DNA of 64,000 nucleotides from Prorocentrum cordatum (Eukaryota; Sar; Dinophyceae; Prorocentrales; Prorocentraceae). Positions 52,831-63,660 of the stretch are shown here, one piece after another. The notes beneath the pieces were generated by a model, which was not told the origin of the DNA, searched no databases, and saw only the letters and a program-made list of their open reading frames with translations. How positions within the stretch are numbered: position 1 is the stretch's first letter; each line of letters begins with the position of its first letter. The position numbers were made by a program, and so were the translations under genes. The DNA lies in the NCBI GenBank assembly GCA_963575745.1, contig CAUYUJ010003002.1:888403-952402 (forward strand), in the 5' to 3' direction.

Positions 52831-52972
52831 AACTTCCGGAGGTCCACGCAGACTTCGTGGATCGGCGCTCGGCGCCCCACACGGCGCCTCCGGCCGACAC
52901 CCCTGGCGCGCTCCGCGCTCCAGGGGAAGGGGGCCCAGCGCCGGTCGGAGAAATCTGCGCGGACCTCCGAAC
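52831..52972. mobile_element. foldback family E, copy 2
   Basis: AACTTCCGGAGGTCCACGCA and GTGGATCGGCGCT at the left pair with AGCGCCGGTCGGAGAAATCT, GCGCGGACCTCCGAA at the right. The interior has CCCTGGCGCGCTCCGCGCTC. Confidence 0.75.
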
Positions 52973-53194
52973 AGTTAGGTCTGTACCGTGCTTGCGTCCC
53001 CGACCCCTGATTCTGCAGCAACAAAACACGTCCAAGAGAGGAGAGCCCCGAACACGAGCAGAAAGACGAGGGCGCCCCTGCGGATCGAGGGCTGCTCTCG
53101 GTCCTCGCGCGAGCTGCAGCCGTCATCCGAGAGAGGATTCGAGGCGGGGCGAGGGGAGACAGCGGCAGCTCAGAATCGGCCCCTCGACTCCTGC

Positions 53195-53385
53195 TCCTCC
53201 TCCCCCTCCCCCTCCCCCCTCCTCCTCCTCCTCCTCCTTCTCCTCCTCCTCCTCCCCCTCCTCCTCCTCCCTCCTCCCTCCTCCTCCTCCGCCTCCTCAT
53301 CCTTCTTCTTCTTCTCCTCCTCCTGCTCGTACTCCTCCTCCTCCTCCTCCTCCTCCTCCTCCTCCTCCTCCTCCCCCTCCCACGG
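53195..53385. repeat. (TCC)n microsatellite
   Basis: CCT/TCC repeats with CTTCTTCTT interruptions. Confidence 0.95.
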
Positions 53386-53798
53386 TCCAGGCGCACCTGT
53401 CTTCTGAGCTGCGTCCAGCTGTGGCGACGAGGGACCCCCCGCGACAGGCCCACTACCGCTGTCAATGTATACGCTTCTCGATGTATGCGTGTCTTCCGTG
53501 CGCAGGGGCGCAACTCAACTTCTCTCCATCGTTCCAAGTTTCAGAGGCGGTCCCCGAAGAAAGCCAGTCGCCGTCCTACATTCGGATGAGATAGCTGGGC
53601 AACGCACACTCAAACCTACAGGGAGGAGGAACGGGGACGATTGAGGCGATGAGGATGCTGTAGGTAAGGGTGCGATGTGTCGGAAACAATGGGGGGGGGC
53701 TCCCGGTCGAGCGGGGGACCCCATCGGACAGCATACACCCTCAGGCCCCTCCCAGAAATCCACCCCGAGAAATCTGAGAATCGCATAGTCCAAGGGGC

Positions 53799-53979
53799 TA
53801 CAGTCGTACCTAGGCCAACAAAAACATCCTGCAAGAACGTGCGACCCTCCGCTGGCCAAAATGAAGAGAATCCAGAGGTACTCTTCTCCAAGATGCACGA
53901 GAACATCCAACAACCACGAAGAACACATTGGGGCACCCTCCCCGAACCGACCTCGAGTTTACGCCTCGGCCCGACTGTA
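53799..53979. mobile_element. MITE family A, copy with TA ends
   Basis: TA-CAGTCGTACCTAGGC at the left and GCCTCGGCCCGACTG-TA at the right, 181 bp. The interior differs from the 2245/55389 subtype, so it is a subfamily or a related family sharing termini. Confidence 0.65.
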
Positions 53980-54206
53980 GTTGTCAGCTCATGCCATCAG
54001 GTGAGCGTTTTCCTGTTCGGCGTTTCGACATTGGGCGGAAGGGGGGGGGGAAGTGGGGGTGTCCGGTGTCTGGCTCCGGACCTCTGCTTAGTGCGGCTGT
54101 CTGCAGCCGTGCGTCCTATGGGGTAGAGACTCCACCTGCTTGAAACAGGCGACAAACATAGCCAAGATCTACTCCATGGGGGGGGGGGAGCGAGGGCCCG
54201 CGCCGA

Positions 54207-54560
54207 TCAGGTCAGGTCAGGTCGGGTAGAGCCTTGCACCAGACGGTGCGTGAGCAGGATAAACACATGGAGAACATACAGACGCCTTCCGTATCCTCTC
54301 CGGTTTTTGACAGCCAGCTCCCACTCGCGCGCTGCACCGACCTCTGGGCGGAGGTAGTCAGCGAGGCGCGCGTGTGAGCCGGCAACTTCAATGCAATTGC
54401 GCGCTACGAGATGCGAAAACAAATCATGAACAAAAACAGTCACCAGGGATTCTCTGGCGGCGGATGCCTCGCTCGGCTCGAGCTGGTGCACGGGCACGTG
54501 CGGGCGGCCCGCCTCCATCCCCGAGCGCGGGGGAGCCGCGGCGTGGAAGGCCGCTCCTTG
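54207..54560 (-). CDS. possible exon, unknown protein
   Basis: The minus strand reads SLVTVFVHDLFSHLVARNCI, then EVAGSHARLADYLRPEVGAA and WELAVKNRRGYGRRLYVLHV (about 54440-54240), with a mixed, non-repetitive composition unlike the repeat-driven frames nearby. No family is recognised, and the upstream part of the same frame is poly-Arg from a GAC tract. Confidence 0.25.
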   Translation of the reverse strand, partial: QGAAFHAAAPPRSGMEAGRPHVPVHQLEPSEASAARESLVTVFVHDLFSHLVARNCIEVAGSHARLADYLRPEVGAAREWELAVKNRRGYGRRLYVLHVFILLTHRLVQGSTRPDLT

Positions 54561-54639
54561 CAGGCCTGAGCCAGCACGGCCCGGCACGGTTGCGTATGGT
54601 AGCCACGACGGTTGTCTGTGATGCCCAGATCTCGGACGA

Positions 54640-54650
54640 CGACGGCGACA

Positions 54651-54700
<50 letters not shown>

Positions 54701-54702
54701 CA
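54640..54702. repeat. (GAC)n microsatellite
   Basis: ACG/GAC repeats, about 20 units. Confidence 0.97.
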
Positions 54703-54904
54703 TGGCAAAGCGACACCAACATCACCAAGGACCACCAGCGAGCGGAGCCCGGGGGGTCTCCCCGGTGGTGTACACCCTCTCCCACTCGAGACACCCCCAG
54801 CTCGAGGAGGCATCGTGGACTCCTCACTGGAGGTGACCAACCTTGTGGTGGTGGTGTGGCTACTCCTTCCCCCGAAGCTCGGACGATGTGGATCTTCCAA
54901 TCCC

Positions 54905-54985
54905 AGCATCGTCCCGAGATTTCGGCCTGTGGGTCCCGCTTTCGGGCCTTGGGCCCTCAGAAACGGATCCGGCACGAAACGAAAC
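54905..54985 (+). mobile_element. family F repeat, short copy
   Basis: TTTCGGCCTGTGGGTCCCGC, GGGCCCTCAGAAACGGATCC and GGCACGAAACGAAAC match part of the family. Confidence 0.45.
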
Positions 54986-55388
54986 TACCCCCAGGTGAGG
55001 AGTCGGGCCCTCTGGGGCCGCGCATTGCACAAAGCACACCGTCGTACTTGTCAGATTGGTGAGCGAGGTGACTAAACATGGGGATCACAGTGATCCAGTG
55101 GATCACGAAGGCGAGCGAAGGCACGCGCAACACCTCGCGAACCAAGGGAGGCTCTATGGCCACTAAACCCCGTGGCCCCGTGGCAGTTTGTTTTCTCACC
55201 GCAGCAGCGAACACGATGATTCCAACCTCGAGGACAACATACCTCCACAACATGACTGCGCCGCACTGGGAGACAGAGGAGCGGATGGCTGCTGTTTGCT
55301 CGGGCCTCTCCACTCAATGGTTTCTGGAACAACTTGCGCCACACGGAGCAAACCTCCAGTGCCGAACGGACCGCGCAGTGAACTCCGA

Positions 55389-55565
55389 TACAGTCGGCCC
55401 GTATCATAAGGATGCGCGATAAGGATGCAAAGGCTTTAGACGCCCATTTCGAAGCTTTCCGAGCGGGGCGCGGCCAACGAAAATGGCCAAAGATGGGCCG
55501 AGGAGGCAAGGATGCAAGGGTACCCTTGGGAAAGTTGCCCATCCTTACTCTGCGGGCTGACTGTA
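55389..55565. mobile_element. MITE family A, best-preserved copy
   Basis: TA-CAGTCGGCCCG at the left and CGGGCTGACTG-TA at the right; 10 of 11 terminal bases pair. It is 177 bp long, nearly identical to 2245-2419 inside (GACGCCCATTTCGAAGCTTT, GAGGAGGCAAGGATGCAAGG). Confidence 0.85.
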
Positions 55566-55734
55566 GACGGCAGAGGTGCCGACCGACTGACCAAACCGTC
55601 CACCCTCTGCCTGGCATCCGCCAAACGAGGGGGACGGCAGCGCAAACCATGGTGTGCGCGGAGTCTCCAGGTCCTCGGAGGTCGCCCGCAGGGCCAAGGG
55701 TGGCCAAAGGCTCCGATCCTCGGTCCTCCTCCAG

Positions 55735-55950
55735 GCGGGGACGCGGGTCCTCCTCCTCCTCATCCTTCTCCTCCTCCTCCTTCCTCCTCCTCCTCCATCC
55801 TCTATCTTCTTCCTCGATCCTCGATCCTCCTCCAGGCGAAGTCGAGGCCCCTCCTCGATCCTCGATCCTCCTCCTCCTCCTCACCATCCCCGATCCCCCT
55901 CCTCGATCTTCGGTCCTCCTCCCCGATCCTCCAGGATGGACCGATGTGTC
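55735..55950. repeat. (TCC)n tract with CTCGATCCTC units
   Basis: CCT repeats mixed with CCTCGATCCTCGATCC. Confidence 0.9.
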
Positions 55951-56029
55951 TTTGGCTAGTCCCACGGTCGACTGACGGCACGACGGTGCTGTCCCGCCGA
56001 GGGTGCTGCACCATGACCTCGGTTAGAAT

Positions 56030-56098
56030 GATAATATTATTATTAATAATAATAATACTAATACTAATAATAATGATAATAATTAGAAGAAAAAAAGA
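56030..56098. repeat. AT-rich ATTATTA / AATAATA tract
   Basis: ATA/ATT trinucleotide repeats, the most AT-rich stretch in the window, followed by GAAGAAAAAAAG. Confidence 0.9.
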
Positions 56099-56110
56099 AG
56101 GCATGGCGTG

Positions 56111-56190
56111 AACCACAACTTGCGGAGGTCTGCGCAGAATTATTGGACCAGAGCTGGATACCCCCTCCCTGGCGCACGGAGCGCCACTGG
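56111..56190. mobile_element. foldback family E, partial copy
   Basis: ACAACTTGCGGAGGTCTGCG and CAGAATTATTGGACCAGAGC resemble the left arm of family E; CCCTCCCTGGCGCAC is the centre. The right arm is missing. Confidence 0.5.
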
Positions 56191-56399
56191 CGGCGCCGGA
56201 GGCCACGGCGATGATGACGACGGCGATGACGCGGCCTAGCCAGAGTGAAAGAGTTGCGGGCCAAGCAAGAGTTGCAGAGTTGCGGAGTCATAGCGGACCT
56301 GGATCTCCAAAAAAAGGCCCCATCGGGTTATGTGCAATCGGAGAAAGGGGGAGCTGCGTACATGGGAGGAGGAGGAGGAGGCAAGAGATGCTGAAAAGA

Positions 56400-56735
56400 T
56401 GACCTCTGCATGGCCGCGTCTACCTCCCACTCCGCAAACGACATCTGCAGCAGGATGCCGCGCATGCCCAGCGGCTCGCCTAGGGACTCAGGGGTGCAGT
56501 CCCAGCAGAGCTCGCAGCGGCCGCAGACCTCGAGGAGAGGCGAGTGGCGCCGCGTCCAGCTATACGCCGTCCCCTGCCAGGGCCATCCCTGACCTCCTCG
56601 CGTAGTGAATAAAGAACACGACGGGTGGTCAGAGGTTTTCACCTGTTCCTGCAAGTTTTCCAGCTCCTGCGCCTCGCCGAAAGTGCTCCAGGGCTGCCTG
56701 GTTCGTCCCGAGCGGCCGCCGGAGATGCGAGGTAT
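56400..56735 (-). CDS. possible Cys-rich exon, unknown protein
   Basis: The minus strand reads WSTFGEAQELENLQEQ, then SPLLEVCGRCELCWDCTPES and GMRGILLQMSFAEWEVDAAM. CGRCELCWDC could bind a metal. A GT-AG pair (donor after LQEQ at 56642, acceptor ending 56589) would remove 54 nt in frame, but the frame is also open without splicing. No family is recognised; it ends upstream against family F and B repeats. Confidence 0.3.
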
Positions 56736-56769
56736 GACCCGACAGCCAGACCTCTTCGCGCTGCAAACA

Positions 56770-56835
56770 AACATCGCGACGGAATTCGGTTTGTCATTTT
56801 CGGCCTCTGGGGGCCCTGGCCAAGCCCCGGTCGGG
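56770..56835 (+). mobile_element. family F repeat, partial copy
   Basis: CGCGACGGAATTCGG, CATTTTCGGCCTCTGGGGGC and CCAAGCCCCGGTCGGG match the left half of the family, cut by the MITE that follows. Confidence 0.5.
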
Positions 56836-57010
56836 TATACGCAAGAGTGACCCTGGGTAAGAGTGACCTTTGGTGCGCGGCATTCGGGGGGCGCGGGGGA
56901 GCCAAACCCAAGCGCGGAGGCCGCTGATATCGCGTCGCGCTCTGCGATCGGGAGGCCCCCTATGGGCGCGCACCAGAGGTCACTCCGGCGAAGGGTCACT
57001 CTTGCGTGTA
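56836..57010. mobile_element. MITE family B, copy 2
   Basis: TATACGCAAGAGTGACCCTG, GTAAGAGTGACCTTTGGTGC at the left; CACCAGAGGTCACTCCGGCG, AGGGTCACTCTTGCGTGTA at the right. It is the homologue of 47406-47580 and appears inserted in, or abutting, a family F copy. Confidence 0.85.
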
Positions 57011-57410
57011 GTCGACCCTGGGACCGTCACGTGACAGCCCGGGACCGGGCCTCACCCATGGCAGAAGGTCCAAAAACTTCCGGGGGCCTACGCTGTGATC
57101 GAAATCGCGGCGTGGGAGGTGTAGGGCATTTTGCCGAAGGGGGAGGGAAACAGCACAGCCTCCGCTTCCCCGAGGAACGCCAAACGAGGAACGAGGAACC
57201 TCTTGTGGCCCCTGCCGAGGCGTGCCACGTAAAAGGGTTCCCCCGCCTGGCGTCCCGAAATCCGAAGCCGCTCGGGCCCTCAGCGCTTCGGCTGTAGGGG
57301 TGGTGGTGAGCGGATCCAGCAAGGGGGGAGGGGGGGGGGGCGGGGCAAGGATGCGCAGGCAGGGAGGAGGGAGGAGCAGGAACGGCAGCAAGCCCAGGAG
57401 TCTGAGTCAT
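57010..57410. other. no gene recognised
   Basis: G-rich runs near 57325-57345. No supported coding call. Confidence 0.4.
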
Positions 57411-57411
57411 C

Positions 57412-57600
57412 AGCTGATGATGATGCGATGGGATAAGGAGCAAAGGAAAATGATGAGGAGGCTGAGGAGGATGATGATGATGAGGAGGAGGAAGGAAGAG
57501 GAGGAAACAGAGTAGGAGGAGGAGAAGGTAAAGGAGAAGGAGGAGGAGGAAAAAAAAGAGGAGGAGGAGGAGGAAAAGGAAGAGGAGGAGGAGGATTGTA
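57412..57600. repeat. GAT then (GGA)n tract
   Basis: GATGAT repeats followed by GGA/AAGGAG repeats. Confidence 0.9.
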
Positions 57601-58900
57601 TCCTAGTCTTCACCATTGCGTCCCCTGCGTGCCGAATCGTGAACCGAGCTCAGTAAGGCTTGACCTGGGTGGGCCCCATGGTCGCGGGATCCTCACGGCC
57701 TCATAAGTCTTACCTTCTGACATCCGCTGGCTCCCAGCGTGCAAACCTATTTGTCATGACGTCAAGAGAGCACGGCGGAACGCTGGCATCCAATGCTGTC
57801 GCTGGATGGCCACGGGGCGCGCAGCCCCGCCACCTCTTGACAACGCGGCGCTCTCATTTTAATCGGAATCGTGCTCGACCCCGTATTCCAGCCAACGTTT
57901 TGAACCGAACCCGTAGAGCTCTCCAGACAATCAAACACCTCGGGCCCATCATCTATCTCATTCTGAGTGCTCGAGGAGGAGGAGGAGAAACAGGGGGGAG
58001 AGGAAGAAGACGAACACAAACAGACAGCGGCAGCAAACGGCGCAGGCGACCTCAAGACTCCTGGTCTGGCGCCGCTCTCATATTTTCTCGAGCGTGCTCT
58101 CCACGGACCGCGCGTTCGGATTCCTGTACGGGGCACCCGATTATACTTCCACGTTCGGCTTGATCGTAATAGCTGCCAGAACCTCCAGTTGAATCATCCT
58201 CAACTCTGGCACCACCACCAGTTTGATACGCCAACGGTCCTCTGCCCATTGCTTCTGACGATGACACTTCTCCTGCATGCACGTGAGTACTTGGCCCGAG
58301 ACTGAAAAGCAGTACGCACTGTAGGCCAACAGATTCGGCTTCTTCTCCTTCGGCACACTCTGGTCCTTCGCAGTCTGCGCAGTAAAAGATATTCAGTAAC
58401 GTTCATGTGATGGCGTCATCGCGCTCATCGTTTCGTAGTCATTATTATCCTTGCGGTGCTTGCGTTGGGCATCGTACCCCTTGCCCGTGTCCTGGGGGCC
58501 GTTCAAGTAGGGTAATATTATTTCGCCAGCGCTGTCGTCTCCAAGCACCCCTGAAGCCTGCGCGTGTTCACATCTAGGCCGACTACCGTTTTGGTCGTCG
58601 CCACTGCAAATTCCCTGCCCTGTTCGTCTCCTCCCGCCTCGCCGCCTGCTCGACACTTGTTCGCCGTGTTCGCCTCGATCTTCATCGCTGCCTGCAGTGC
58701 CTCCATCTCCCTGTCCAAGAAAGTGAATGCAGATCTCAAAGTGTGCGTGCGCGAGTGTCATGAAACCGGCATCGCAAAAAGGGCGCGCGAGTTCTGCGGG
58801 TGACGTCAGAGCCGAAAGATGTCCGGGCGGAGGGCCCGGACGGTTAGCGCCTGCGAGTGGGTTCTTCATTCCCATAGCCACGCAATGTAACCGAGTATTC
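57600..58900. other. no gene recognised
   Basis: Mixed composition. It may hold the 3' untranslated end of the LINE that follows on the minus strand, but no motif supports that. Confidence 0.35.
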
Positions 58901-59520
58901 GCGGCGTTGGCGAAGATCCAGGAACGCCGAGGGCATTGATTAGTGATTGGGGCACGTCGATCACCATTACACATACCATGGGCGCGAGATTCATGGACTC
59001 GTAGCTGTTTCGCAATATCATGCGACTGGGCACATCAAGCGGCGCTCTCGAATTAGCGATAGCGGGCATGGAGCTCTCAGGGGGATCTCCGCTATTCCCG
59101 ATGGCATGCGGGGGGCCACGCTTCTCGGGCTCCTCACAAATGCGGCAAAGGCGCCCTGTGCTGGTCGATGGTGACGACCAGGCTCATTAAAATCAACTCC
59201 GAACTGTCGAGGCAAGGGAATTCGTCTATGTCAAGGTTTGCCTCGGCGAATTAGTTGGCCCTTCCCAGACGCCTCGCCCGTCGCAGCTCCCGACGGAACA
59301 GTGCGATCCCGAAGTAATCGAAACATGTGACGTAACCAACGAAGCCTCCGATCTCAAGATGCCGTTGGCGGTGTTCATCCGTGGCCGGCGTCGAACTTCG
59401 AAATTGGATAAGGTACGGCAGTAGGTTGCATTCGCTCGCTCGTCATTCTGTTTGGTAGCCCCTTTTTCCCCGCAAGTAGTGATCTAGTTTTTTTTGCGCG
59501 ATACATCAGTTTTTTTGTTG

Positions 59521-59522
<2 letters not shown>

Positions 59523-59585
<63 letters not shown>
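59523..59585. repeat. (TC)n microsatellite
   Basis: Pure TC repeat ending in a T run, lying inside the LINE's 3' half. Confidence 0.97.
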
Positions 59586-59591
<6 letters not shown>

Positions 59592-60738
59592 CCGCGGCGC
59601 GATCCGATGGGGCCCCAGCTCCCCCCCCCCCCCCGATAGATGCGCATTGGCAACCACCCTCTGGAACGCTGTCTTCTTGACTATTCTGGGGGCGCGGCTA
59701 GTCCAGAACTTGCCCATGGCGTTCCACCCCAGACATGCCGCGCCCTGTCGTTTTGTGAAACCCCAGGCAGCGCGTCCGTCGAAGTGGTGCCCAGCCCCAA
59801 GATGCTTCAGACAGATGCTGGGCCCCCCCTTCGAAGGTGAGGTCCGCCCGTCTGTAGAACTGCCGCATTTTCTGATGGGGCCCCCGACCGCATGCCCGGA
59901 GGAGGACTCTTTTTGGCCAATGGTTTGCTTGGGCCCTGTCGGCTCGCTGACATGCGCAGCGAGTGCTTAATCCTACTCTTCTATGCGGGAGCTCGCAATC
60001 TTCGCGTCCTCGCTCAGACCTATGCGAAACATATTATCTGCGTGCGCACCGTGGCCGAAATTGACCATCGTCTGGGTGATCGGTTCCAGCGCGTGAAAAC
60101 AATTACGGCCCCCCCCCGTCTCCGTCGCGGCCATCCATCTGCGCGCACGCGGGTCCAGCGCGTTAGCGAACTTGTCGGAAGTAGCAACGTCACCACGCAT
60201 GTCTCCGCAGCCACGAAACATCAGTGCCCAGTCGCCCAAGTCCGTCCGGAGGAAGCGACATGCACGCGTGCGCCTCTGCAGTAGTCGCTCCGCGCCACCT
60301 CGTGGTAGTGCAGCGCGTGCTACGTCGCTTAGTTCTGCATGGCCCACGGAAGCAAAAGCGTTGGCTTGATCGTATAAGGTGGCTGCCCGGGCAAGGTAAT
60401 GCAGTGCCAGGTGCCACCTGGCGATCTTCGCCCGCAAGATAGCCTGTTCTCGTAGCCGTCGATCTTGACCCATTGGATAGCCTGATCGCGCGCCGTCCGT
60501 CGTGCCCAGAGTTGCCCCGCAGACGCCGTGCCAATGGGGTCTGATGAGTGCGCAACTCGTTCTTTGTAAGACTCCTCGTCGTTACCTTTCTGCACTCGAC
60601 GTCGTGAGCTGACTGCCCAGATCTGTGGCACGTGGTCGGCCGATCGAAAAAGGTAGAGAAGCGGTTGAACACTCCGTTGCAAAAAAAAGGTCCTCGCTGC
60701 CCACGGTGCCTCGTTTTCGCTTTTGATAGCAACCCGGC

Positions 60739-61587
60739 TTAGCAACAAACTCGCAAAGGCGGAACTGCTCGTCGTGCTCTGGCATTGCGGAACCTACGAA
60801 GTACACCGCGATGATCTTCCTGCGCCCGAACATACTTGTGCCGCTCGTCCTCGGTAGGTGGGTCGCCGTGACTGTGTGGGCGAGTGGCCGCCGCCAGTTG
60901 AAACTGCATCTTCTTCTGTCCAAGTTTCGCGGCAGCTATCAGTCTCAAGAGAGCCCATACTTGGTTCCAGTCATTATTGCCCAGCGCCTGTTCCAATTCA
61001 AGAGACCATGTGTCGCGCGCGCGTCGGGAATCTCGCCGTCGAAATCGCCCGGTACACTTCTGCAACAACGCGCGCTTATCCGTCAGGTCCTGGGTCGCGT
61101 GATCAGCACCTTGAAGACGTGCTCGTACTTCTTTGCGCTTCTCTCTCACTCTTGTAGTGCTGGAGTCTCCCCCTCTCCGAGTCTGCCCGGGACGCTTTTG
61201 AACATGTTGCTCTGCCTGCTCAAGAATAACATTGTGTAGAACATGCCAGAAACCATCCACCCCACCTGTCCGTTGGAGTTCTCGAAGTGGAGTAGTGTTA
61301 TCTGGATGAACCACCCAAGCGTCGAAATCGGTAGCCAAACCATCGTGCAAGGAGCCTCCTTTTATCCATGTTTGCAAATACTCGTCGCAGTTCCAGGCTC
61401 GGTTCACTTCGGCCTGTGGTTCATGCCACAACCGTGAAACGAAATCCATAACGAAGGGAGCGTGATCTGCATTGCCTCTAATATTCGAAGGCTGAAGGCG
61501 CCGTCCAGTACGTGGCCACACACGCAGCGCCAAAACTTGGGCCAACATTGCTTTCGACACTGCGACGTGATCGATACGGGACGTCAT
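60739..61587 (-). pseudogene. LINE endonuclease C-terminus and linker (open frame)
   Basis: The longest open part of the LINE, 282 residues. The start at MTSRIDHV is the first Met after a stop inside the endonuclease, so it is not a natural protein start. SRIDHV (residues 3-8) and NADHAPFVMDF (about 39-49) are the last two endonuclease motifs. The rest is a charged, partly helical linker (RAWNCDEYLQTWIKGGSL; LTDKRALLQKCTGRFRRRDS) before the RT. Confidence 0.6.
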
Positions 61588-61999
61588 CGATCCTCAAGAA
61601 CATGTGGCATAATATCCTTCTCGGTAATACGTTTTAGCCAGACACATATGGTGAATGCTCAGCATCATGCACCAGTGATGTGTGCGGGGGTCCTCCTTGG
61701 GGGCTGGTAGCGTCATTCAAGCTGGTGGTGTGCATGTGCACCCATTGCCCCGCCCCCCTGCGCTGCCAAACCCACAATGGCAGTTCCCGCCCATCGAAAG
61801 AACCGGAGTGCACCGTGCAGGGAGCTGCGTGCAGTAACCTTGCCCATACAATCGACGAGAGCCGGACAGCGTTTTTAATTTGTGTCCGATTTCGGCACCA
61901 ACAACCCGTAAGCGGTGGTAAGAGCTAACAATAGTGGCCGCGGCCATGCCAACGATACCGGGCTGTTCCACCACGGCCCTGGAGATTGTCAGGTGGACA

Positions 62000-62450
62000 C
62001 CATGCTTGGATAGAACGCTGTTTTCTGAACATGTTCGGTATCGACTGCCGGTATTCACCCTGTGGTCGTGTTGGTGCCGTCTGTGTTCTTGCTCCTGTCC
62101 TGCTTCCGAATCTTTCTGGTGGCCGACGCGGGCCACTGCCGTGCTACATGTTTGCCCACCCTCGAAAAATACGAAGATCCATCAAAAAGCCCCTTTCATT
62201 GCCTGCCCAGTCCCCGTGAGGCTTATGTCATGGCAAAACCTCCCGAAGCCCACGATGCAGAGGTAGCGCTTGGGGATTGTATTGGGCGACGCGTAGACGA
62301 ATGGCCTGGGGCGGGATCGAGGGCTGCGCGGAGGTCGTCATCGGAGTCGGTCCCGGGGAGATGACAGCAAGAAAGGCAACCGTCCACATCCGCAACCGCG
62401 CTCCCCGTGTAATGGCCCACGCACCAGTAAGGCATCCAGGAAGAGGAGAA
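62000..62450. other. 5' flank of the LINE, no gene recognised
   Basis: Upstream side of the LINE on the minus strand. No further endonuclease motif could be placed. Confidence 0.35.
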
Positions 62451-62530
62451 GAATGAGGAGGAGGAGGTGGTGGAGGAAGAGGTCGATAACGAGGGCGGAG
62501 ACAAGAAGGAGGAGGAGGAGGAGGGAGGGC
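62450..62530. repeat. (GGA)n tract
   Basis: GGA/GAGGAG repeats. Confidence 0.85.
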
Positions 62531-62774
62531 AAACCATTTTTTCAAAGCGGGGCTATCGCGGGACACATCCTTGAACTTCATCGCCTTGCTTCTTTGGTTT
62601 CTTCTGGCTATGGAGGGTGGGTGCTTTACAAAAAGGGTTGTAGCCTCAGTGGCAGGCCCATCGAAGGCTCGCCGCTCATGGGGAGCACCCCGCAGTGGAC
62701 AGGAAAACCAGTCGGGAATTATGAGGAGGGCCCGAGGGACTTAACTATATATTGTACCATCGATGACGCATCCT

Positions 62775-63070
62775 GGGTTTATTCTGGTCCTCCACGTCCT
62801 CCCCTCCTCATCCTCCCCCCTCTCTGATCCTCCTCCTCCTGCCCCTCCTATCCTCCTCCTCCTCCTCCTCCTCCTCCCTCCTGTCCTCCTCCTCCTCCTC
62901 TCTCCTCCTCCTCCTCCTCCCCTCCTCCTCCTCCTCCTCCTCCTCCTCCGCCTCTCCTCCTCCTCCTCCTCCTCCTCCTCCTTCTCCTCCTCCTTCCTCC
63001 TCCTTCTCCCTCCTCCTCCTCCTCCTCCTCCTCCTCCTCCGTGCTCCTCTGCCTCCCTCCCCCTCCCTCA
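62775..63070. repeat. (TCC)n polypyrimidine tract
   Basis: About 300 bp of CCT repeats. Confidence 0.95.
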
Positions 63071-63466
63071 CCTCCACCGCCTCTCGGTCCTGCTCCCGTT
63101 CCCCTCTTCCCTCAACCCTTCCGCTCCTCTTCTCCCCCACTCTGCCCCGCCCCCCACCCCCCTGACCTGCTTGGGGCAGCCCGCGCAGCTCTTCAGGGCG
63201 CTGGCCGGGCACTGGCCGTCGCACCCCGCGCACCTCGCCTCGGGCTCCCGCGGTACCTCGAGGAGCCGGGGCCCTGAGCGACACCGTGGTGTCGGGGGGG
63301 GGGGGGCATTCGGCGAATTCGGGTGCTGCCAGACGTGCCCCCTGGCCCAAGGTGCCCCCGGGATCTCGCCCAAGGAGGTCCCCGCGGCCTGCCGAGCACC
63401 CCCCCACGAGGCCCAGAAGGCCCCCAGGGGCTCCAGAAGTGCGCGAAGAAGCAGGGGGCACCTTTT

Positions 63467-63660
63467 GGGAGCGGCCAAGAGGGGGGTGTCCAAGAGGGGG
63501 GGGGCAAATCATGACCGGCGGCACGTGCGCGGCCCAGCGGGGGGGCCAGGGACGTAAAGAAATAAGAGAAGAGGCGCCATGACATCTGGGGAACCATCGT
63601 GGCCCCCGCCATGATATCCTCCCCCCCCTGGGCACCACCCCCCTCTTCTCCGCCCCCGAA
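63467..63660 (+). mobile_element. introner-like repeat, copy 2
   Basis: Homologous to 26411-26602: GCGGCCAAGAGGGGGGTGTC, CAAATCATGACCGGC, GAGGCGCCATGACATCTGGG, GGCCCCCGCCATGATAT and CACCCCCCTCTTCTCC. The ends pair over AAGAGGGGGGTG. Confidence 0.6.

Larger units (their letters stand above)
58900..62000 (-). mobile_element. decayed LINE (APE endonuclease and RT)
   Basis: Read on the minus strand. Endonuclease: FDGRELPLWVWQRRGAGQW (about 61.8 kb), HHWCMMLSIHHMCLAKTYYR then GYYATCS, and after a stop TSRIDHVAVSKAML with GNADHAPFVMDF (61.59-61.45 kb), the S-R-I-D-x-x and D-H-x-P motifs of APE-type LINE endonucleases. A linker of about 200 residues follows. RT: QDRRLREQAILRAKIARWHL, then TLYDQANAFASVGHAELSDV (palm motif A) near 60.35 kb, and NFGHGAHADNMFRIGL (degraded YADD) near 60.05 kb. 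Thumb-like: AMGKFWTSRAPRIVKKTAFQ at about 59.7 kb. Frameshifts and the altered catalytic motif show it is inactive. The 5' and 3' ends are not defined. Confidence 0.65.
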
